In this document: positions 1-10,885 of the stretch, piece after piece | How the letters are laid out: each line of letters opens with the position of its first letter | Position numbering within the stretch: the first letter of the stretch is position 1 | NCBI RefSeq assembly: GCF_000517405.1 | Contig: NZ_CP006568.1 | Coordinates: 3,410,001-3,474,000, forward strand | DNA: 64,000 nucleotides | Origin: Candidatus Sodalis pierantonius str. SOPE | GTDB lineage: Bacteria; Pseudomonadota; Gammaproteobacteria; Enterobacterales; Enterobacteriaceae | Direction of reading: 5' to 3' | Notes under the pieces: model-generated | The model's input: the letters and a program-made list of their open reading frames with translations, nothing else | Database searches by the model: none | What the model was told of the DNA's origin: nothing | Program-made: the position numbers and the translations under genes

Positions 1-492
1 GCGCTGGAGCTGACGCAAATCGATCTGGCCAATACCCGTATCGTCGCGCCACGCGACGATCAACTGGGGCAAATTTCGGTGAGCCAGGGGGCCTATGTCA
101 GTGCCGATACGCATTTGACCTCGCTGGTGCCGAAGCAAATGTGGATCATCGCCAATATGAAAGAGACGCAGATGGCCGGGATCCGGCTGGGACAGCGGGC
201 AAGCTTCAGCGTGGATGCGCTCGACCATGCGACCTTCAGCGGCGTAGTGGAGAGCATTTCGCCGGCCACCGGTTCCGAATTCAGCGCCATCTCGTCCGAC
301 AACGCGACCGGTAACTTCGTCAAAATCGCCCAGCGCATCCCGGTGCGTCTGCGCATCGATCACGATAATGCGCTATACCGGCGCCTGCGTCTCGGGATGT
401 CGGTGGAGGTCAATATCGATACCGGCAGCACGCCGGCCGACCCCGTCGGCTCATCGGCTATTCCCGGCGCGGCTCAGGGAGTGAATCGCTGA
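1..492 (+). CDS. HlyD/EmrA-type efflux periplasmic adaptor, 5' end outside window
   Basis: The frame is open from base 1 and ends at TGA 490-492, so only the C-terminal ~163 residues are present. The visible part fits the lipoyl/beta-barrel half of membrane fusion proteins: 'TRIVAPRDD' followed by 'GQISVSQGAYVS', then 'MWIIANMKETQMAGIRLGQ', which matches EmrA/HlyD-like adaptors ('vvAnfkEtql..vr.Gq.v'). Such proteins link an inner-membrane drug transporter to an outer-membrane channel in the periplasm. The next gene overlaps the stop by one base and encodes the outer-membrane partner, which is decayed, so the pump is probably not functional. The substrate cannot be told. Confidence 0.8.
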   Translation, partial: ALELTQIDLANTRIVAPRDDQLGQISVSQGAYVSADTHLTSLVPKQMWIIANMKETQMAGIRLGQRASFSVDALDHATFSGVVESISPATGSEFSAISSDNATGNFVKIAQRIPVRLRIDHDNALYRRLRLGMSVEVNIDTGSTPADPVGSSAIPGAAQGVNR

Positions 493-1303
493 TGGCTAAC
501 CGGTTTCAACGCCGCCGGCCCACCGGCGCCGTCTGCCGCCAGAAGGAATTGGCGCCTCAACCGACCGCGCGCGGCAAGGGCCGGCGCAGAAATGCCCCGT
601 ACACCGCCGCACCGCCGGTCTCGCGCTGGTGGAGCAGGCGCTGACCCGGGCGACACTGCAAACGCGGCAGAATTCGCTCAATCTGGCGCGCCGTCAATTT
701 GAAACCGGCTACTCCTCACGGTTGGAACTGGCGCAATCGCAGGCGGAATACCAGGCCGCCCGAGCGCAGATCCCGCAACTGTCGCATCAGATCACCGAGC
801 AGGAAAACGCGCTGCGCATCCTGGTAGGCAGTAACCCTGGGAGCATCGCCCGCGGCGCCGATCTGCACCACATCACCCCGCTGCCGCTACCCTCGGTACT
901 GCCGTCGGAGCTGATGCGCCGCCGGCCCGATATCGTTCAGGCGGAACGCCAGCTCATTGTCGCCGCCGCGCGCAATCAAGCGTTGTACAATTACGAGAAA
1001 ACGGTACGCAACGCCTTTGGCGAAGTGAACAACAGCCTGGACAGCATCCTGTAGCTGCGCGAGCAGCTTGTGGAAACCCGCACGCAGCAGGAGGTGGTGC
1101 AGGAGCAATTACGTATCGCGCATAACCGCTACGCCAACAGCTATGCGTCCTATTTGGAAGAGCTGGACGCGCAGCGCACGCTCTATGCCACCCAAGTAAG
1201 CGTGATCGCGCTACAAAATGATCTTTTGCAGGCGCAGACCGATCTCTATCGCTCGCTGGGCGGCGGTTGGCAGGTGGACGCCGCGCCGGCGTCCCGCCGT
1301 TAA
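492..1303 (+). pseudogene. NodT-type outer-membrane efflux protein, degenerate
   Basis: This is a TolC-like channel of the RND/NodT lipoprotein family. ATG 492 overlaps the adaptor stop. The N-terminal part is scrambled and much of the protein is missing. From about 629 a long helix 'LNLARRQFETGYSSRLELAQ' and 'LPSELMRRRPDIVQAERQL', the family signature, are clear. An internal deletion then joins 'IVAAARNQ' to 'ALYNYEKTVRNAFGEV'. An in-frame TAG at 1052-1054 interrupts the last helix, after which the same frame runs on to 1303. The gene is about 270 codons against ~460 usual. At least three lesions make it a pseudogene. Confidence 0.8.
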
Positions 1304-3950
1304 TCAGGCGGTGCGCCATTTCCGCGTCAGCGGTTTTTCCACCTCGACCACCAGGAACATGACCAAATCAATCGCCAGCGTAATGGCCCAGTAGCGCAAC
1401 GGCAGCGCTTCGGTACCAAACAGCGTCTGCATGAATGGAACATAGATGATAAGCAGCTGAAGCAGCAGCACGGCGCTGACCACCCAAATGCCGCGGTTGG
1501 CCAGCAAGCCTTTATTCAGCGAGAAGCCGTCGTTTGCGACGCGGCAGTTAATCATATAGAACCATTGTGCCGACACCAGGGTTTGCAACAGCACGGTACG
1601 AATGAATTCCGCCGAATGTCCGCGCGGTTGCAGCCAGGCTTCCAGTACAAAGGCGCTAAGGGCTATCATGCCGCCGACAAACGCCACGCGCCAAATGGCA
1701 AAGCGGTCCATGACATGCAGGCGGGGATTGCGCGGCGGCCGCCGCATGATATTCGCCTCGCCCGCCTCAAACGCCAACCCGAAGGAAAACGTGGCGGAGG
1801 TCGCCATATTCATCCACAAAATCAGCACGGGCGTAAGAGGAATGATATTGCCCGCCAGCAGCGTGATAATAATAAGCAACCCCTGCGCCACGTTGGTCGG
1901 CATGATAAACAGGATGGTTTTCTTTAGATTATCGTAAACGCGCCGTCCTTCCTGCACCGCGCTGGCGATGGTGGCGAAGTTGTCATCCGTCAGTACCATA
2001 TCTGCGGCCTCTTTGGTCACCTCGCTACCCTTGATACCCATCGCAATACCCACATCGGCCTGCTTGAGCGCCGGCGCGTCATTGACGCCGTCGCCGGTCA
2101 TACCGACGATCTCCTGCTTACTTTGCAGCGCCCGAACCAGACGGAATTTATCCTCCGGGCTGGTGCGCGCGAAAATATCATAGGCCTGCGCCGCTTCGCT
2201 GAGCTGGGTTTCGTCCATAGTCTCCAGTTCGCGACCGGTAATGGCCTGATGCGCGTTGCCGATACCGAGCATGTTGCCGATGCTCATCGCCGTCTGCGGG
2301 TGGTCGCCGGTGATCATTTTCACCCGGATACCAGCCTGCCGGCAGTCGCGAATCGCGGCGATCGCTTCCGAGCGCGGCGGATCCATCATACCGCTGATGC
2401 CGTGGAAAATGACGCCCTGCTCAAGATCCTGATGCGTCAGCGCCCCCTGACCCGCGGTTGCGGGTTTCCAGGCGGCGGCCATACGCAATCCCTCGTGCGC
2501 ATACTCGGCGATTTTACTTTCCCAATAGGGTTGGTCGAACGGCTGCAGGCCGTTTTCCCTCTACTGCTCGCGGCACAGCCGGAACAGCACATCCGGCGCA
2601 CCGGTGAGCAGAATGCGCTCTTCATCGCCGACAAGGTGATGCGTCGCCATGTACTTGTATTGCGAATCGAAAGGGATCTTGCTACGCAATGCGCTGACGA
2701 CGGGGGGAAGCGTCATCTTGGTGGCCAGCACTTTCAGCGCGCCTTCCGTCGAGCCGCCGGTCACTTGCCAGTGGCCGTTTTCATCCTGCATCAGTTGACT
2801 GTCGTTACAGAGATCGATGGTGCGCAAATAGCGCTCCAGCAGCGAACCGGCGACGACGGAGACGGGCGTCTGACTATCCACGGGATGCATCGCGCCCACC
2901 GGCGCATAACTGTCCCCCTCCACGCGATAAATCCGATCGGCGGTAATCACCGCTTTCACCGTCATTTCATTCATGGTCAGCGTGCCGGTTTTATCGGAGC
3001 AGATAACCGTCATCGCACCTAAGGTTTCTACGGTCGGCAACTTGCGAATGATGGCGGGCAGCCCTTCCGGCACCGAGGCGACGGCCAGGCTGATAAGCGA
3101 CAACAGCAATTCCGTCAGCGGCATCTCGCGGAACAGCAGGCTGAAGGTGAACAGCGCGGCCATCATAACCAAAATGCTGATAAAAATGCTTTTGCCGAGT
3201 TTGTCCATTTGTACCAGCAGCGGCGTACGGTGCTGCACAATGTCGACATCATTTGGTTGATATGACCCAGTTCGGTGGCACCGCCGGTTGCGACCACCAC
3301 GCCTTTGCCGGCGCCCGAACTCACGGTTGTCCCGGAGAACACCAGATTGGTGCGGTCGCCGAGCGAAAGCTCGCCCGCCAGCGCGGCGGTCGTTTTTTCC
3401 ACCACCGTTGACTCGCCGGTGAGAATGGCCTCTTCGACGCGCAGGCCGTGCGCCTCGATAATTCTCAGATCCGCCGGGATGCGGTCGCCAGCGCGGATAA
3501 CCACCACATCGCCCGGCACCAGCGCCGCGGTAGGTACCGTTTCATGCGCGCCCTGCCGGATCACCACCGCTTCGTTAGAGAGCATATTACGAATGTTTTG
3601 CAGCGATTTTTCCGCGTTGCTTTCCTGGATATGGCCGATAAGGGCATTGACCATCGCCACACCCAGAATAACCAGCGTATCCACCCAGTGCCCCATCGCC
3701 GCGGTCAATACCGCGGCGGCCAAAAGCACGTAAATCAACACGTCATTAAAATGCGCCAGGAAGCGTAACCATACCGGCTTACCCTTTTTCTGCGGCAGCG
3801 CATTCTCGCCGTGCGTTCGCAGCCGGGAGGCGGCCTCTTCGCGGCTTAATCCATGCTCAGCGCGTTTATTCTCTCAAGCGTATCCGTCACGGAGAGTTGA
3901 TAGTAATGCGGCAACGAATCCGCCGCTTTCATGGGGTTTTCTGTCTTCAT
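1304..3950 (-). pseudogene. Cation-transporting P-type ATPase (P2 type), broken
   Basis: The complete reading spans about 880 codons, the usual length of P2A/MgtA-like pumps, starting at ATG 3950 (MKTENPMKAADSLPHYYQLS). Domains in order: the A-domain with 'GDVVVIRAGDRIPAD' and TGES (~3400), the phosphorylation site 'CSDKTGTLTMNEMT' (~2990), the hinge 'MTGDGVNDAPALKQADVGIA' (~2100), then six C-terminal membrane spans. Lesions: a frameshift near 3860 ('ALSMD' then stop), a frameshift near 3240, and an in-frame TAG at 2561-2563 ('CREQ*RENG') with the same frame resuming. The transported ion cannot be decided from sequence alone. Every catalytic motif survives, so decay is recent. Confidence 0.85.
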
Positions 3951-3988
3951 AAAACGTATCTTCTTCCGGTTTATGTAATCAGCGAATG

Positions 3989-5043
3989 GCTTTGTTGAAT
4001 AAATCGAACTTTTAGGTGACTGGCGGCTCTGATCACTACATTCGTTTCAACATCAGGTCCCCATGGCAAAGCAAAAGTTTAAAATCACCAACTGGCCCGC
4101 ATACAACAATGCGCTCAGGCAGCGGGGGGACCTGACAGTATGGCTTAATGAATCAGCCATTGCTGCATGGACTGAGAGTACACCACCTGAACATCGTGGC
4201 CGGCCGCTTCACTACACCGATATGGCCATTACCACGGTTCTGATGATAAAGCGCGTGTTTAACCTTTCGCTCCGGGCGTTACAGGGTTTCGTTGACGCGA
4301 TTTTTAAACTGATGGGGCTGTCGCTGCGCTGCCCAGATTACTCTCTGGTCGTCAGCCGGCGAGCAAAAACCGTCGACATCAGCATAAAAACGCCAACCCG
4401 CGGCGAAATCTCACACCTGGTCATCGATGGCACCGGCTTGAAAATCTTCGGCGAAGGCGAATGGAAAGTCAGGCAGCATGGGGCTGAGAGGCGCAGAGTA
4501 TGGCGCAAGCTTCATCTGGCAGTAGATAGCGCGACACATGAAATTATCTGTGCCGATTTATCGCTAAGCGGTACGATAGATGCGCAGGCGTTGCCCGGGC
4601 TGATTAACCAAACCCACCGGAAAATCAGGGAAGCGTCGGCTGACAGTGCTTACGATACGCGTTACTGTCATGATGCTCTGCTGAGGAAAAAAATAAAGCC
4701 GCTTATCCCACCGCGAAGTGGTGCGCAATATTGGCCAGCTCGATACCATGAGCGTAACCATGTGGTGACAAATCAGCATCTGAGCGGCAATAACGATACC
4801 TGGAAAAAGAAAGTAGGTTATCACCGGCGTTCACTGGCTGAAACGGCCATGTTCCGGTTTAAAACACTTCTGGGTGGTCATCTGAGTCTGCATGACTATG
4901 ACGCGCAGGTAGGTGAGGCTATGGCAATGGTCAAAGCGCTTAACCGGATCACGCTGTTAGGAATGCCAAACAGCGTCCGCATCATGTAACAATCGCCCTG
5001 ATGGGAGGAAGTCGTCACAAATTTCGGATTTATTCAACAAAGC
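3989..5043 (+). mobile_element. IS903-type (IS5 family) insertion sequence, copy 1
   Basis: Terminal inverted repeats begin GCTTTGTTGAATAAATC on the left and end as its complement on the right. Total length is 1055 bp, against 1053 in copies 2-4. The extra bases include a duplicated GTC codon in the transposase and a changed right leader. No 9-bp target duplication is visible: the left flank ends ...AGCGAATG and the right begins GGCTATGAC. The flanks therefore do not come from one insertion event, which suggests recombination or adjacent deletion. The element lies just upstream of the P-type ATPase start. Confidence 0.9.
4063..4989 (+). CDS. IS903-type transposase (copy 1)
   Basis: A 308-residue DDE transposase of the IS5 family, IS903 group. 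The catalytic residues are visible in context: D in 'HLVIDGTGLKIF', D in 'REASADSAYDTRY' and E in 'RRSLAETAMFRFK'. It carries an extra Val ('SLVVSRR' rather than 'SLVSRR') and N for D in 'VWLNESAI', which are changes relative to the other four copies in the window. It acts on the element's own ends in cis by cut-and-paste. The frame is intact, so activity is possible but unproven. Confidence 0.92.
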   Translation: MAKQKFKITNWPAYNNALRQRGDLTVWLNESAIAAWTESTPPEHRGRPLHYTDMAITTVLMIKRVFNLSLRALQGFVDAIFKLMGLSLRCPDYSLVVSRRAKTVDISIKTPTRGEISHLVIDGTGLKIFGEGEWKVRQHGAERRRVWRKLHLAVDSATHEIICADLSLSGTIDAQALPGLINQTHRKIREASADSAYDTRYCHDALLRKKIKPLIPPRSGAQYWPARYHERNHVVTNQHLSGNNDTWKKKVGYHRRSLAETAMFRFKTLLGGHLSLHDYDAQVGEAMAMVKALNRITLLGMPNSVRIM

Positions 5044-5167
5044 GGCTATGACGATAAAAATAGGAACCAGGGTGGCGGTTGTCAGGAAGGCGTATTCACT
5101 GCCTCGCCGATGTACGTCCGAACGCACGGCAGCTACGGCTAACCGGCGTTCGGCCGAAAATAGAGGG

Positions 5168-5175
5168 GGTTAAAT
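5168..5175. repeat. 8-bp target duplication, left of IS256 copy 1
   Basis: GGTTAAAT at 5168-5175 is repeated exactly at 6491-6498 on the other side of the IS256-type element. This shows a simple insertion that has not been rearranged since. The 124 bp between the IS903 end (5043) and this repeat hold no recognisable gene; they join across the element to the region downstream of treA. Confidence 0.9.
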
Positions 5176-6490
5176 GAGCCTGTTTAGAAATTTGTGTATT
5201 TGCCTGATTTTGATATGTTCAATCCAACATCAAAAACAGGTTAATTTATGGACGAAAAACAGTTGCAGGCTCTGGCTAACGAACTGGCCAAAAATCTCAA
5301 AACCCCTGAAGATCTCAGTCACTTCGATCGGCTGCTGAAAAAAATCAGCGTCGAAGCAGCTCTCAATGCCGAAATGACCCATCACCTCGGCTACGATAAA
5401 AATCAGCCTAAACCGGGGACCAACGCCCGCAACGGCTATTCCACAAAAACCGTTACCACTGGCGATGGCCCGCTGGCGCTGCGTACTCCGCGCGATCGTG
5501 ACGGTTCCTTTGAACCGCAATTGGTGAAGAAGAACCAGACCCGGATTACCGGGATGGATAACCAGATTTTATCGTTGTACGCCAAAGGGATGACCACCCG
5601 CGAGATCGCCGCCGCGTTCAAAGAGCTGTATGACGCCGATGTCTCGCCGGCGCTGGTCTCAAAGGTCACCGATGCGGTCATGGAGCAGGTTGTCGAATGG
5701 CAAAACCAGCCTCTGGATGCAGTCTATCCCATTGTTTATCTTGACTGTATCGTTCTAAAAGTCCGGCTGGACAGCCGCATCATCAACAAATCTGTGTTCC
5801 TGGCGCTGAGCATCAACATCGAAGGCCAGAAAGAGTTGCTAGGTATGTGGCTGGCCGAAAATGAAGGCGCAAAGTTCTGGCTGAACGTGCTGACAGAGCT
5901 GAAAAACCGCGGCCTGAACGATATCCTTATCGCCTGCGTAGACAGGCTGAAAGGTTTCCCTGACGCTATTAACGCGGTGTATCCGGAGGCGCGGCTCCAG
6001 CTGTGTATCGTGCATATGGTGCGCAACAGACTGCGGTTCGTCTCCTGGAAGGACTACAAGGCCGTCACCCGCGACCTGAAAGCTATCTATCAGGCCCCTA
6101 CGGAAGAAGCCGGCTTGCAGGCGCTGGAAGCGTTCTCCAGTGCCTGGGACATCCGCTACCCGCAAATAAGTCGAAGCTGGCAGGCAAACTGGGCCAATCT
6201 GGCCACGTTCTTTGCCTACCCAACGGACATCCGCAAGGTGATCTACACGACCAACGCCATCGAGTCGTTAAACAGCGTGATCCGGCATGCCATCAAAAAG
6301 CGCAAGGTGTTCCCGACCGACGACGCAGTGAAAAAGGTGGTGTGGCTGGCGATACAGGCGGCCTCACAGAAATGGACAATGCCTTTGAGGGACTGGCGCA
6401 TGGCAATGAGCCGCTTTATTATCGAGTTCGGTGACCGCCTGGACGGTCACTTCTGAGAAAAGGCATTTACACAGAATCCGGTACGGGCTC
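5176..6490 (+). mobile_element. IS256-type insertion sequence, copy 1
   Basis: The element is 1315 bp with imperfect ends: GAGCCTGTTTAGAAATTTGTG on the left, and on the right the complement of GAGCCCGTACCGGATTCTGTG. The outer bases of the right end differ from the other copies (GACCCTGTACACGATTCTGTG). It is bounded by the 8-bp duplication GGTTAAAT. It was inserted in the spacer downstream of the trehalase pseudogene. Confidence 0.93.
5248..6456 (+). CDS. IS256-type transposase (copy 1)
   Basis: A 402-residue Mutator/IS256 family transposase. DDE residues appear in 'YLDCIVLKVR' (D), 'LIACVD' (D) and 'YTTNAIESLNSVI' (E). Relative to copies 2-4 it has Arg instead of Gly directly after the second catalytic Asp ('ACVDRLKGF'), plus KVRLDS, ALSIN and VRNRLR variants. 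Substitution next to a catalytic residue could lower activity; this is inference. The frame is full length. Confidence 0.92.
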   Translation: MDEKQLQALANELAKNLKTPEDLSHFDRLLKKISVEAALNAEMTHHLGYDKNQPKPGTNARNGYSTKTVTTGDGPLALRTPRDRDGSFEPQLVKKNQTRITGMDNQILSLYAKGMTTREIAAAFKELYDADVSPALVSKVTDAVMEQVVEWQNQPLDAVYPIVYLDCIVLKVRLDSRIINKSVFLALSINIEGQKELLGMWLAENEGAKFWLNVLTELKNRGLNDILIACVDRLKGFPDAINAVYPEARLQLCIVHMVRNRLRFVSWKDYKAVTRDLKAIYQAPTEEAGLQALEAFSSAWDIRYPQISRSWQANWANLATFFAYPTDIRKVIYTTNAIESLNSVIRHAIKKRKVFPTDDAVKKVVWLAIQAASQKWTMPLRDWRMAMSRFIIEFGDRLDGHF

Positions 6491-6498
6491 GGTTAAAT
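6491..6498. repeat. 8-bp target duplication, right of IS256 copy 1
   Basis: GGTTAAAT, an exact copy of 5168-5175. Confidence 0.9.
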
Positions 6499-6547
6499 CA
6501 ACGGGGCAGCAGCGGCAGCAGTCAATCAGCCCCGCCGGCCACAACCA

Positions 6548-8248
6548 TCAAGACGCCGCCAAGGCTCGCTGGCGAATATCCGCTTCGGCAAGCAGCTCCT
6601 CGACATTTTCCACGTTGTCCTGCGATTGACCGCAATACATCACCATCAGCTTCAAAGTTACGCCGTTCGTCCAGCCGAAGCCGTCCTGCAACGGATATTC
6701 CCCGCCTCCGCTGCCCCCTAAACCGCTGCCTTCCACCACATATTTTTCCACCAGTTTATGCTGGTTATTATAAAGCCGCTGTACGTTGCCGAGGAAACGG
6801 GTGGCTATCTCCTCCGCCAGCGCCTCTTCGCCGTAATGGCGCAGCCCCTCCACCGCCACCCACTGCAGCGGCGCCCAGCCGTTAGGGGCATCCCACTGCT
6901 GACCCGGACATTGGTGGTGGTGATCATGCCGCCCTACTTAAGCAGCTGCAATCGGATCACCTCGGCGGTGCGGCGGGCGTAATTCGACGACGCGATTTTA
7001 TTGTAGAGCGGGAATACTGTTGCGGCGGTCAATTGTTCGCGCAACTTTCCTAACAGCCAGTCGTAGTCAGCATAATAGCCTTCGGCTTCATTCCACAAAT
7101 GGTGATTGATTGCCGCTTTTCGGGCTTGCGCCGCCAGGCTGTAGCGGCCTGCCGCCTCGTTATCGCCGGTCATATGGCAGGCGTTGGCCAGCGTATGCTC
7201 CAAATGGTATATTAGCGCGTTCAGATCCACCGGCAGGATGGAGGTGGTACGGATGGAAGAAAGCTCCAAAGGATTATTCAAACCAGCGCGAACTGAAATC
7301 CCAACCGGGCGCGGCGCCCGCGCGCAAATCGCGATAGACTTCCGCCGCAGGTCGATCCTTTGCCTCGCTGGCGGTAAGAATATCGTCCAGATAGGATTCA
7401 GTCCGCGGCGTATCCTCATCATTCCAATAGCGGTTTAAAAAGGCGCCATCGTGCATGCGGGCCAAACGCCCCGCCGCAACGCCGGGATCCAGGCTTTCAT
7501 ACCCTTCCATCCAATAGTCGTACTCTTTCTTCATTTGCGGTAAATAGCGCTCATACACCTCGCCGCCATCGTGACCGGCGAGAAGATCCACCATGAGCGA
7601 GAAAAACGGCGGCTGGAAGCGGCTGATATAATAACTGCGGTTGCCGTTGGGAATACGGCCAAATACGTTGATTTCATGAGCGAAATTATCGGTCATGCCG
7701 CGCACCAGGTCCCATTTCCCGCTCTCGGCAAGGCCTAACATGGTAAAATAGCTGTCCCAATAGTAAATTTCACGGAAACGGCCCCCCGGCACTACATAGT
7801 CGTAGGGCATCGGCAATAACGAATCATGGGGACGCACCCTGGCGTCATTACGGGTCAATACCGGCCATAACGTGATGATGTGTTCACGCAGACTTTGCCC
7901 GGTCGGCGGCACATATTTCACCCGGTCGGTAGGGAAAATAAAGTTTTTGTCGACAAAATGGCGCAGATTGAAATTTTTCCGCAAACGTTTGTTCTGATAA
8001 TCCGCGATGATGGCCGCGGGCGCCCGGCGAGGCACCGCATCGGCAAACGTTTTCTGATCGGGATAGAGTTTGGCGGTTTGTACATCGATGTAAAGCTGGC
8101 CCAGCATGATATCTGGCGACTGCGGCGTTTCATCCTGCGGCGTGCGCTTTACCAGTGGCAGGGGTTTTACCAGCCCGGACGCTGTGCTTAATGCGGCTCC
8201 TAATGTGATAAAAGATTTCCAGGTCCACCGGAAAGAGCGTGTAATCAT
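6548..8248 (-). pseudogene. treA: Periplasmic trehalase (GH37), broken
   Basis: Trehalase hydrolyses trehalose to two glucoses in the periplasm. ATG 8248 follows a good ribosome site (AGGAGAATTCACCT) and a signal-like N-terminus. The family signature 'PGGRFREIYYWDSYFTMLGL' is intact (~7780) and the second signature QQWDAPNGWAP is readable near 6890. Lesions: a frameshift near 7280 after 'DFSSRWF', an in-frame TAG at 6934-6936 ('LLK*GGMITTT'), and another frameshift between there and 6859. The reading is about 565 codons, the usual length. Trehalose is the main insect blood sugar, so loss fits a symbiont fed by host cells (inference). Confidence 0.9.
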
Positions 8249-9133
8249 AGGTGAATTCTCCTTTTTTATACGCTACCCAAACTACGGTACCGGATTAATA
8301 ACTATAGCTACTGCTGGCCTGCTCCGGGTCGGACAGGACGAAATGCGCGCGAAACAAAGCGGTAAGTCCGGACGCCGTTAAGGGATTATTTACGGCGCCG
8401 CGCCGGGATTAAAAAAATACGCTCACCGCCGCCGAACGTGCTCCGGGGTAATTTTTCCGCTGTTCATTGCGCCTCCGTCGTTAAATTAAACCGTATAACA
8501 GCTACTTAGGCAGAATGCTTTCATTTATGATATTTCTACTGCGCGCTAAATATAGACTATCTTCATCGTCCGGCGGGCCAACTGGCAACAAAAAAACCTG
8601 ACGTCGGCCAGACCGTATGCCCTCCTCCTGCCCGCTTGAGCGGCAAGTTTCGGATTTATCGGATAATGAAGTTGAAGACTTAAAGAGCGTTGATGCGGCC
8701 GGATGGACCGTCCGTCATAGTGCGTTTGATTATCGCATAGGTCGCCGACAATAGCACTGCGCCGCTATTGTGCTACCCGCCGGGCCTTACTTTTGTGTAG
8801 TAGAATGATATAGCCTGACATCATTTCACACATTGATAATTACTACTCTTATTCTGGCCCGCGGATATTAACCCTCAAACCGGGTAGCCCGCCGGGCGTC
8901 AGATTAGCGGAGCGGCTTGCGCAATAATACGATGCTTCATTCTCTCGCGTAGGGAGATATATTGGCTCATCGTCAGGGTATATAAATTGCCTATAACAAT
9001 GATAGCCTCTCTATCGCCTGGGCTATTTCCCTGGGGCAACGGAGGTCGTTTTTTTACCCTTCTTTACCTATACGCCGGGCGCAAATTAACCCCCCGCCCC
9101 CTAGGGCGTCGGGCGTATTTCAGGCGGACTGGC
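8249..9133. other. Gene-free stretch upstream of treA
   Basis: This holds the treA promoter region (near 8250-8300). I see no conserved reading frame beyond it, only short frames without a family resemblance. It probably contains eroded gene remnants. It ends at IS903 copy 2. Confidence 0.5.
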
Positions 9134-10186
9134 GCTTTGTTGAATAAATCCGAAATTTGTGACGACTTCCTCCCTATCAGGGCGATTGTTACATGATGCG
9201 GACGCTGTTTGGCATTTCTAACAGCGTGCTCCGGTTAAGCGCTTTGACCATTGCCATAGCCTCACCTACCTGCGCGTCATAGTCATGCAGACTCAGATGA
9301 CCACCCAGAAGTGTTTTAAACCGGAACATGGCCGTTTCAGCCAGTGAACGCCGGTGATAACCTACTTTCTTTTTCCAGGTATCGTTATTGCCGCTCAGAT
9401 GCTGATTTGTCACCGCATGGTTACGCTCATGGTATCGAGCTGGCCAATATTGCGCACCACTTCGCGGTGGGATAAGCGGCTTTATTTTTTTCCTCAGCAG
9501 AGCATCATGACAGTAACGCGTATCGTAAGCACTGTCAGCCGACGCTTCCCTGATTTTCCGGTGGGTTTGGTTAATCAGCCCGGGCAACGCCTGCGCATCT
9601 ATCGTACCGCTTAGCGATAAATCGGCACAGATAATTTCATGTGTCGCGCTATCTACTGCCAGATGAAGCTTGCGCCATACTCTGCGCCTCTCAGCCCCAT
9701 GCTGCCTGACTTTCCATTCGCCTTCGCCGAAGATTTTCAAGCCGGTGCCATCGATGACCAGGTGTGAGATTTCGCCGCGGGTTGGCGTTTTTATGCTGAT
9801 GTCGACGGTTTTTGCTCGCCGGCTGACCAGAGAGTAATCTGGGCAGCGCAGCGACAGCCCCATCAGTTTAAAAATCGCGTCAACGAAACCCTGTAACGCT
9901 CGGAGCGAAAGGTTAAACACGCGCTTTATCATCAGAACCGTGGTAATGGCCATATCGGTGTAGTGAAGCGGCCGGCCACGATGTTCAGGTGGTGTACTCT
10001 CAGTCCGTGCAGCAATGGCTGACTCATCAAGCCATACTGTCAGGTCCCCCCGCTGCCTGAGCGCATTGTTGTATGCGGGCCAGTTGGTGATTTTAAATTT
10101 TTGCTTTGCCATGGGGACCTGATGTTGAAACGAATGTAGTGATCAGAGCCGCCAGTCACCTAAAAGTTCGATTTATTCAACAAAGC
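9134..10186 (-). mobile_element. IS903-type insertion sequence, copy 2
   Basis: The element is 1053 bp with ends GCTTTGTTGAATAAATC... and ...GATTTATTCAACAAAGC. Left flank ...CGGACTGGC and right flank CACTGTTCA share no 9-bp duplication, so the flanks come from different sites. The right side cuts directly into kduD, whose 3' part is absent from the left side. This indicates deletion or inversion through IS copies. Confidence 0.9.
9189..10112 (-). CDS. IS903-type transposase (copy 2)
   Basis: A 307-residue intact IS5/IS903 transposase with D, D and E in 'VIDGTGLK', 'SADSAYD' and 'SLAETAMFRF'. It differs from copies 3-5 near the C-terminus (NRSTLLEMPN instead of NRITLLGMPN). Confidence 0.92.
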   Translation of the reverse strand: MAKQKFKITNWPAYNNALRQRGDLTVWLDESAIAARTESTPPEHRGRPLHYTDMAITTVLMIKRVFNLSLRALQGFVDAIFKLMGLSLRCPDYSLVSRRAKTVDISIKTPTRGEISHLVIDGTGLKIFGEGEWKVRQHGAERRRVWRKLHLAVDSATHEIICADLSLSGTIDAQALPGLINQTHRKIREASADSAYDTRYCHDALLRKKIKPLIPPRSGAQYWPARYHERNHAVTNQHLSGNNDTWKKKVGYHRRSLAETAMFRFKTLLGGHLSLHDYDAQVGEAMAMVKALNRSTLLEMPNSVRIM

Positions 10187-10538
10187 CACTGTTCAGATCC
10201 ATCACCGCGTCCCACTCTTGCTCTGTAAAATCAATGGCATCTTGGCGCAAAATGATGCCTGCGTTGTTGACCAGAATATCAATTCTGCCCGCGTGCGCCA
10301 GCGCCTGGCTGAGGATGTCGGGGATCACGCGAGTATCGCTTAAATCGGCATTCAGCCCATAAAACCGTCTGCCAAGACGGGTGATGCGCGCCACCGTCTC
10401 AGCCGGTTCGCTGCGGTTCACGCCAATGATATCGCAGCCGGCTTGTGCCAGCGCGATAGCCATCGCCTGCCCCAGTCCCGTATTACAACCCGTTATTAGA
10501 GCGACCTTACCCGTTAATTGAAATGCGTTGAGTACCAT
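10187..10538 (-). pseudogene. kduD: kduD, truncated by IS903
   Basis: 2-dehydro-3-deoxy-D-gluconate 5-dehydrogenase acts in pectin/uronate breakdown. ATG 10538 follows GAGGAAGACAAC. The protein 'MVLNAFQLTGKVALITGCNT' matches KduD closely. The Rossmann motif TGCNTGLG and 'ILVNNAGI' are present. About 117 of ~250 residues remain, ending at 'WDAVMDLNSG' where the IS903 end begins, so the catalytic YxxxK is lost. It cannot be functional. Confidence 0.88.
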
Positions 10539-10885
10539 GTTGTCTTCCTCTCGATGCAGGTTGTAAGGTCGGATGCATGTAGGCATCATAGTAAAATGGC
10601 TCGCATGATTCAATAATAATGAAATAATGTTTTATTTATCTGCCTAGCGCCTCAGGCTCCCCTGGTTTCTTCAGAACCACCCGCTTTCCGCTTGCCCGGT
10701 GCCCCGTTCGTTTTCACCCGGCCCGCACGGTTCCCGTTTGCCAGATGCGACACCCGATCCTGTTCAGACGCGGTTCCCACTCCACGGCGTTAGGCTACGA
10801 ACGTTAAACGGACCTCTATTGCCAACATCGGCAGAGTTGTTTATAAGTCATCAGTCCAAGGGATCGGCTTATACAAGGAATGTTT

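Noticed and set aside
4564..4824. 86-residue antisense frame repeated in each IS903 copy
   Set aside because: Shadow of the transposase coding strand; no ribosome site and no independent conservation.
5044..5167. Transporter fragment on the minus strand (hydrophobic stretch near 5050-5100)
   Set aside because: Only about 20 hydrophobic residues, no start and no match I could name. Too short to support.
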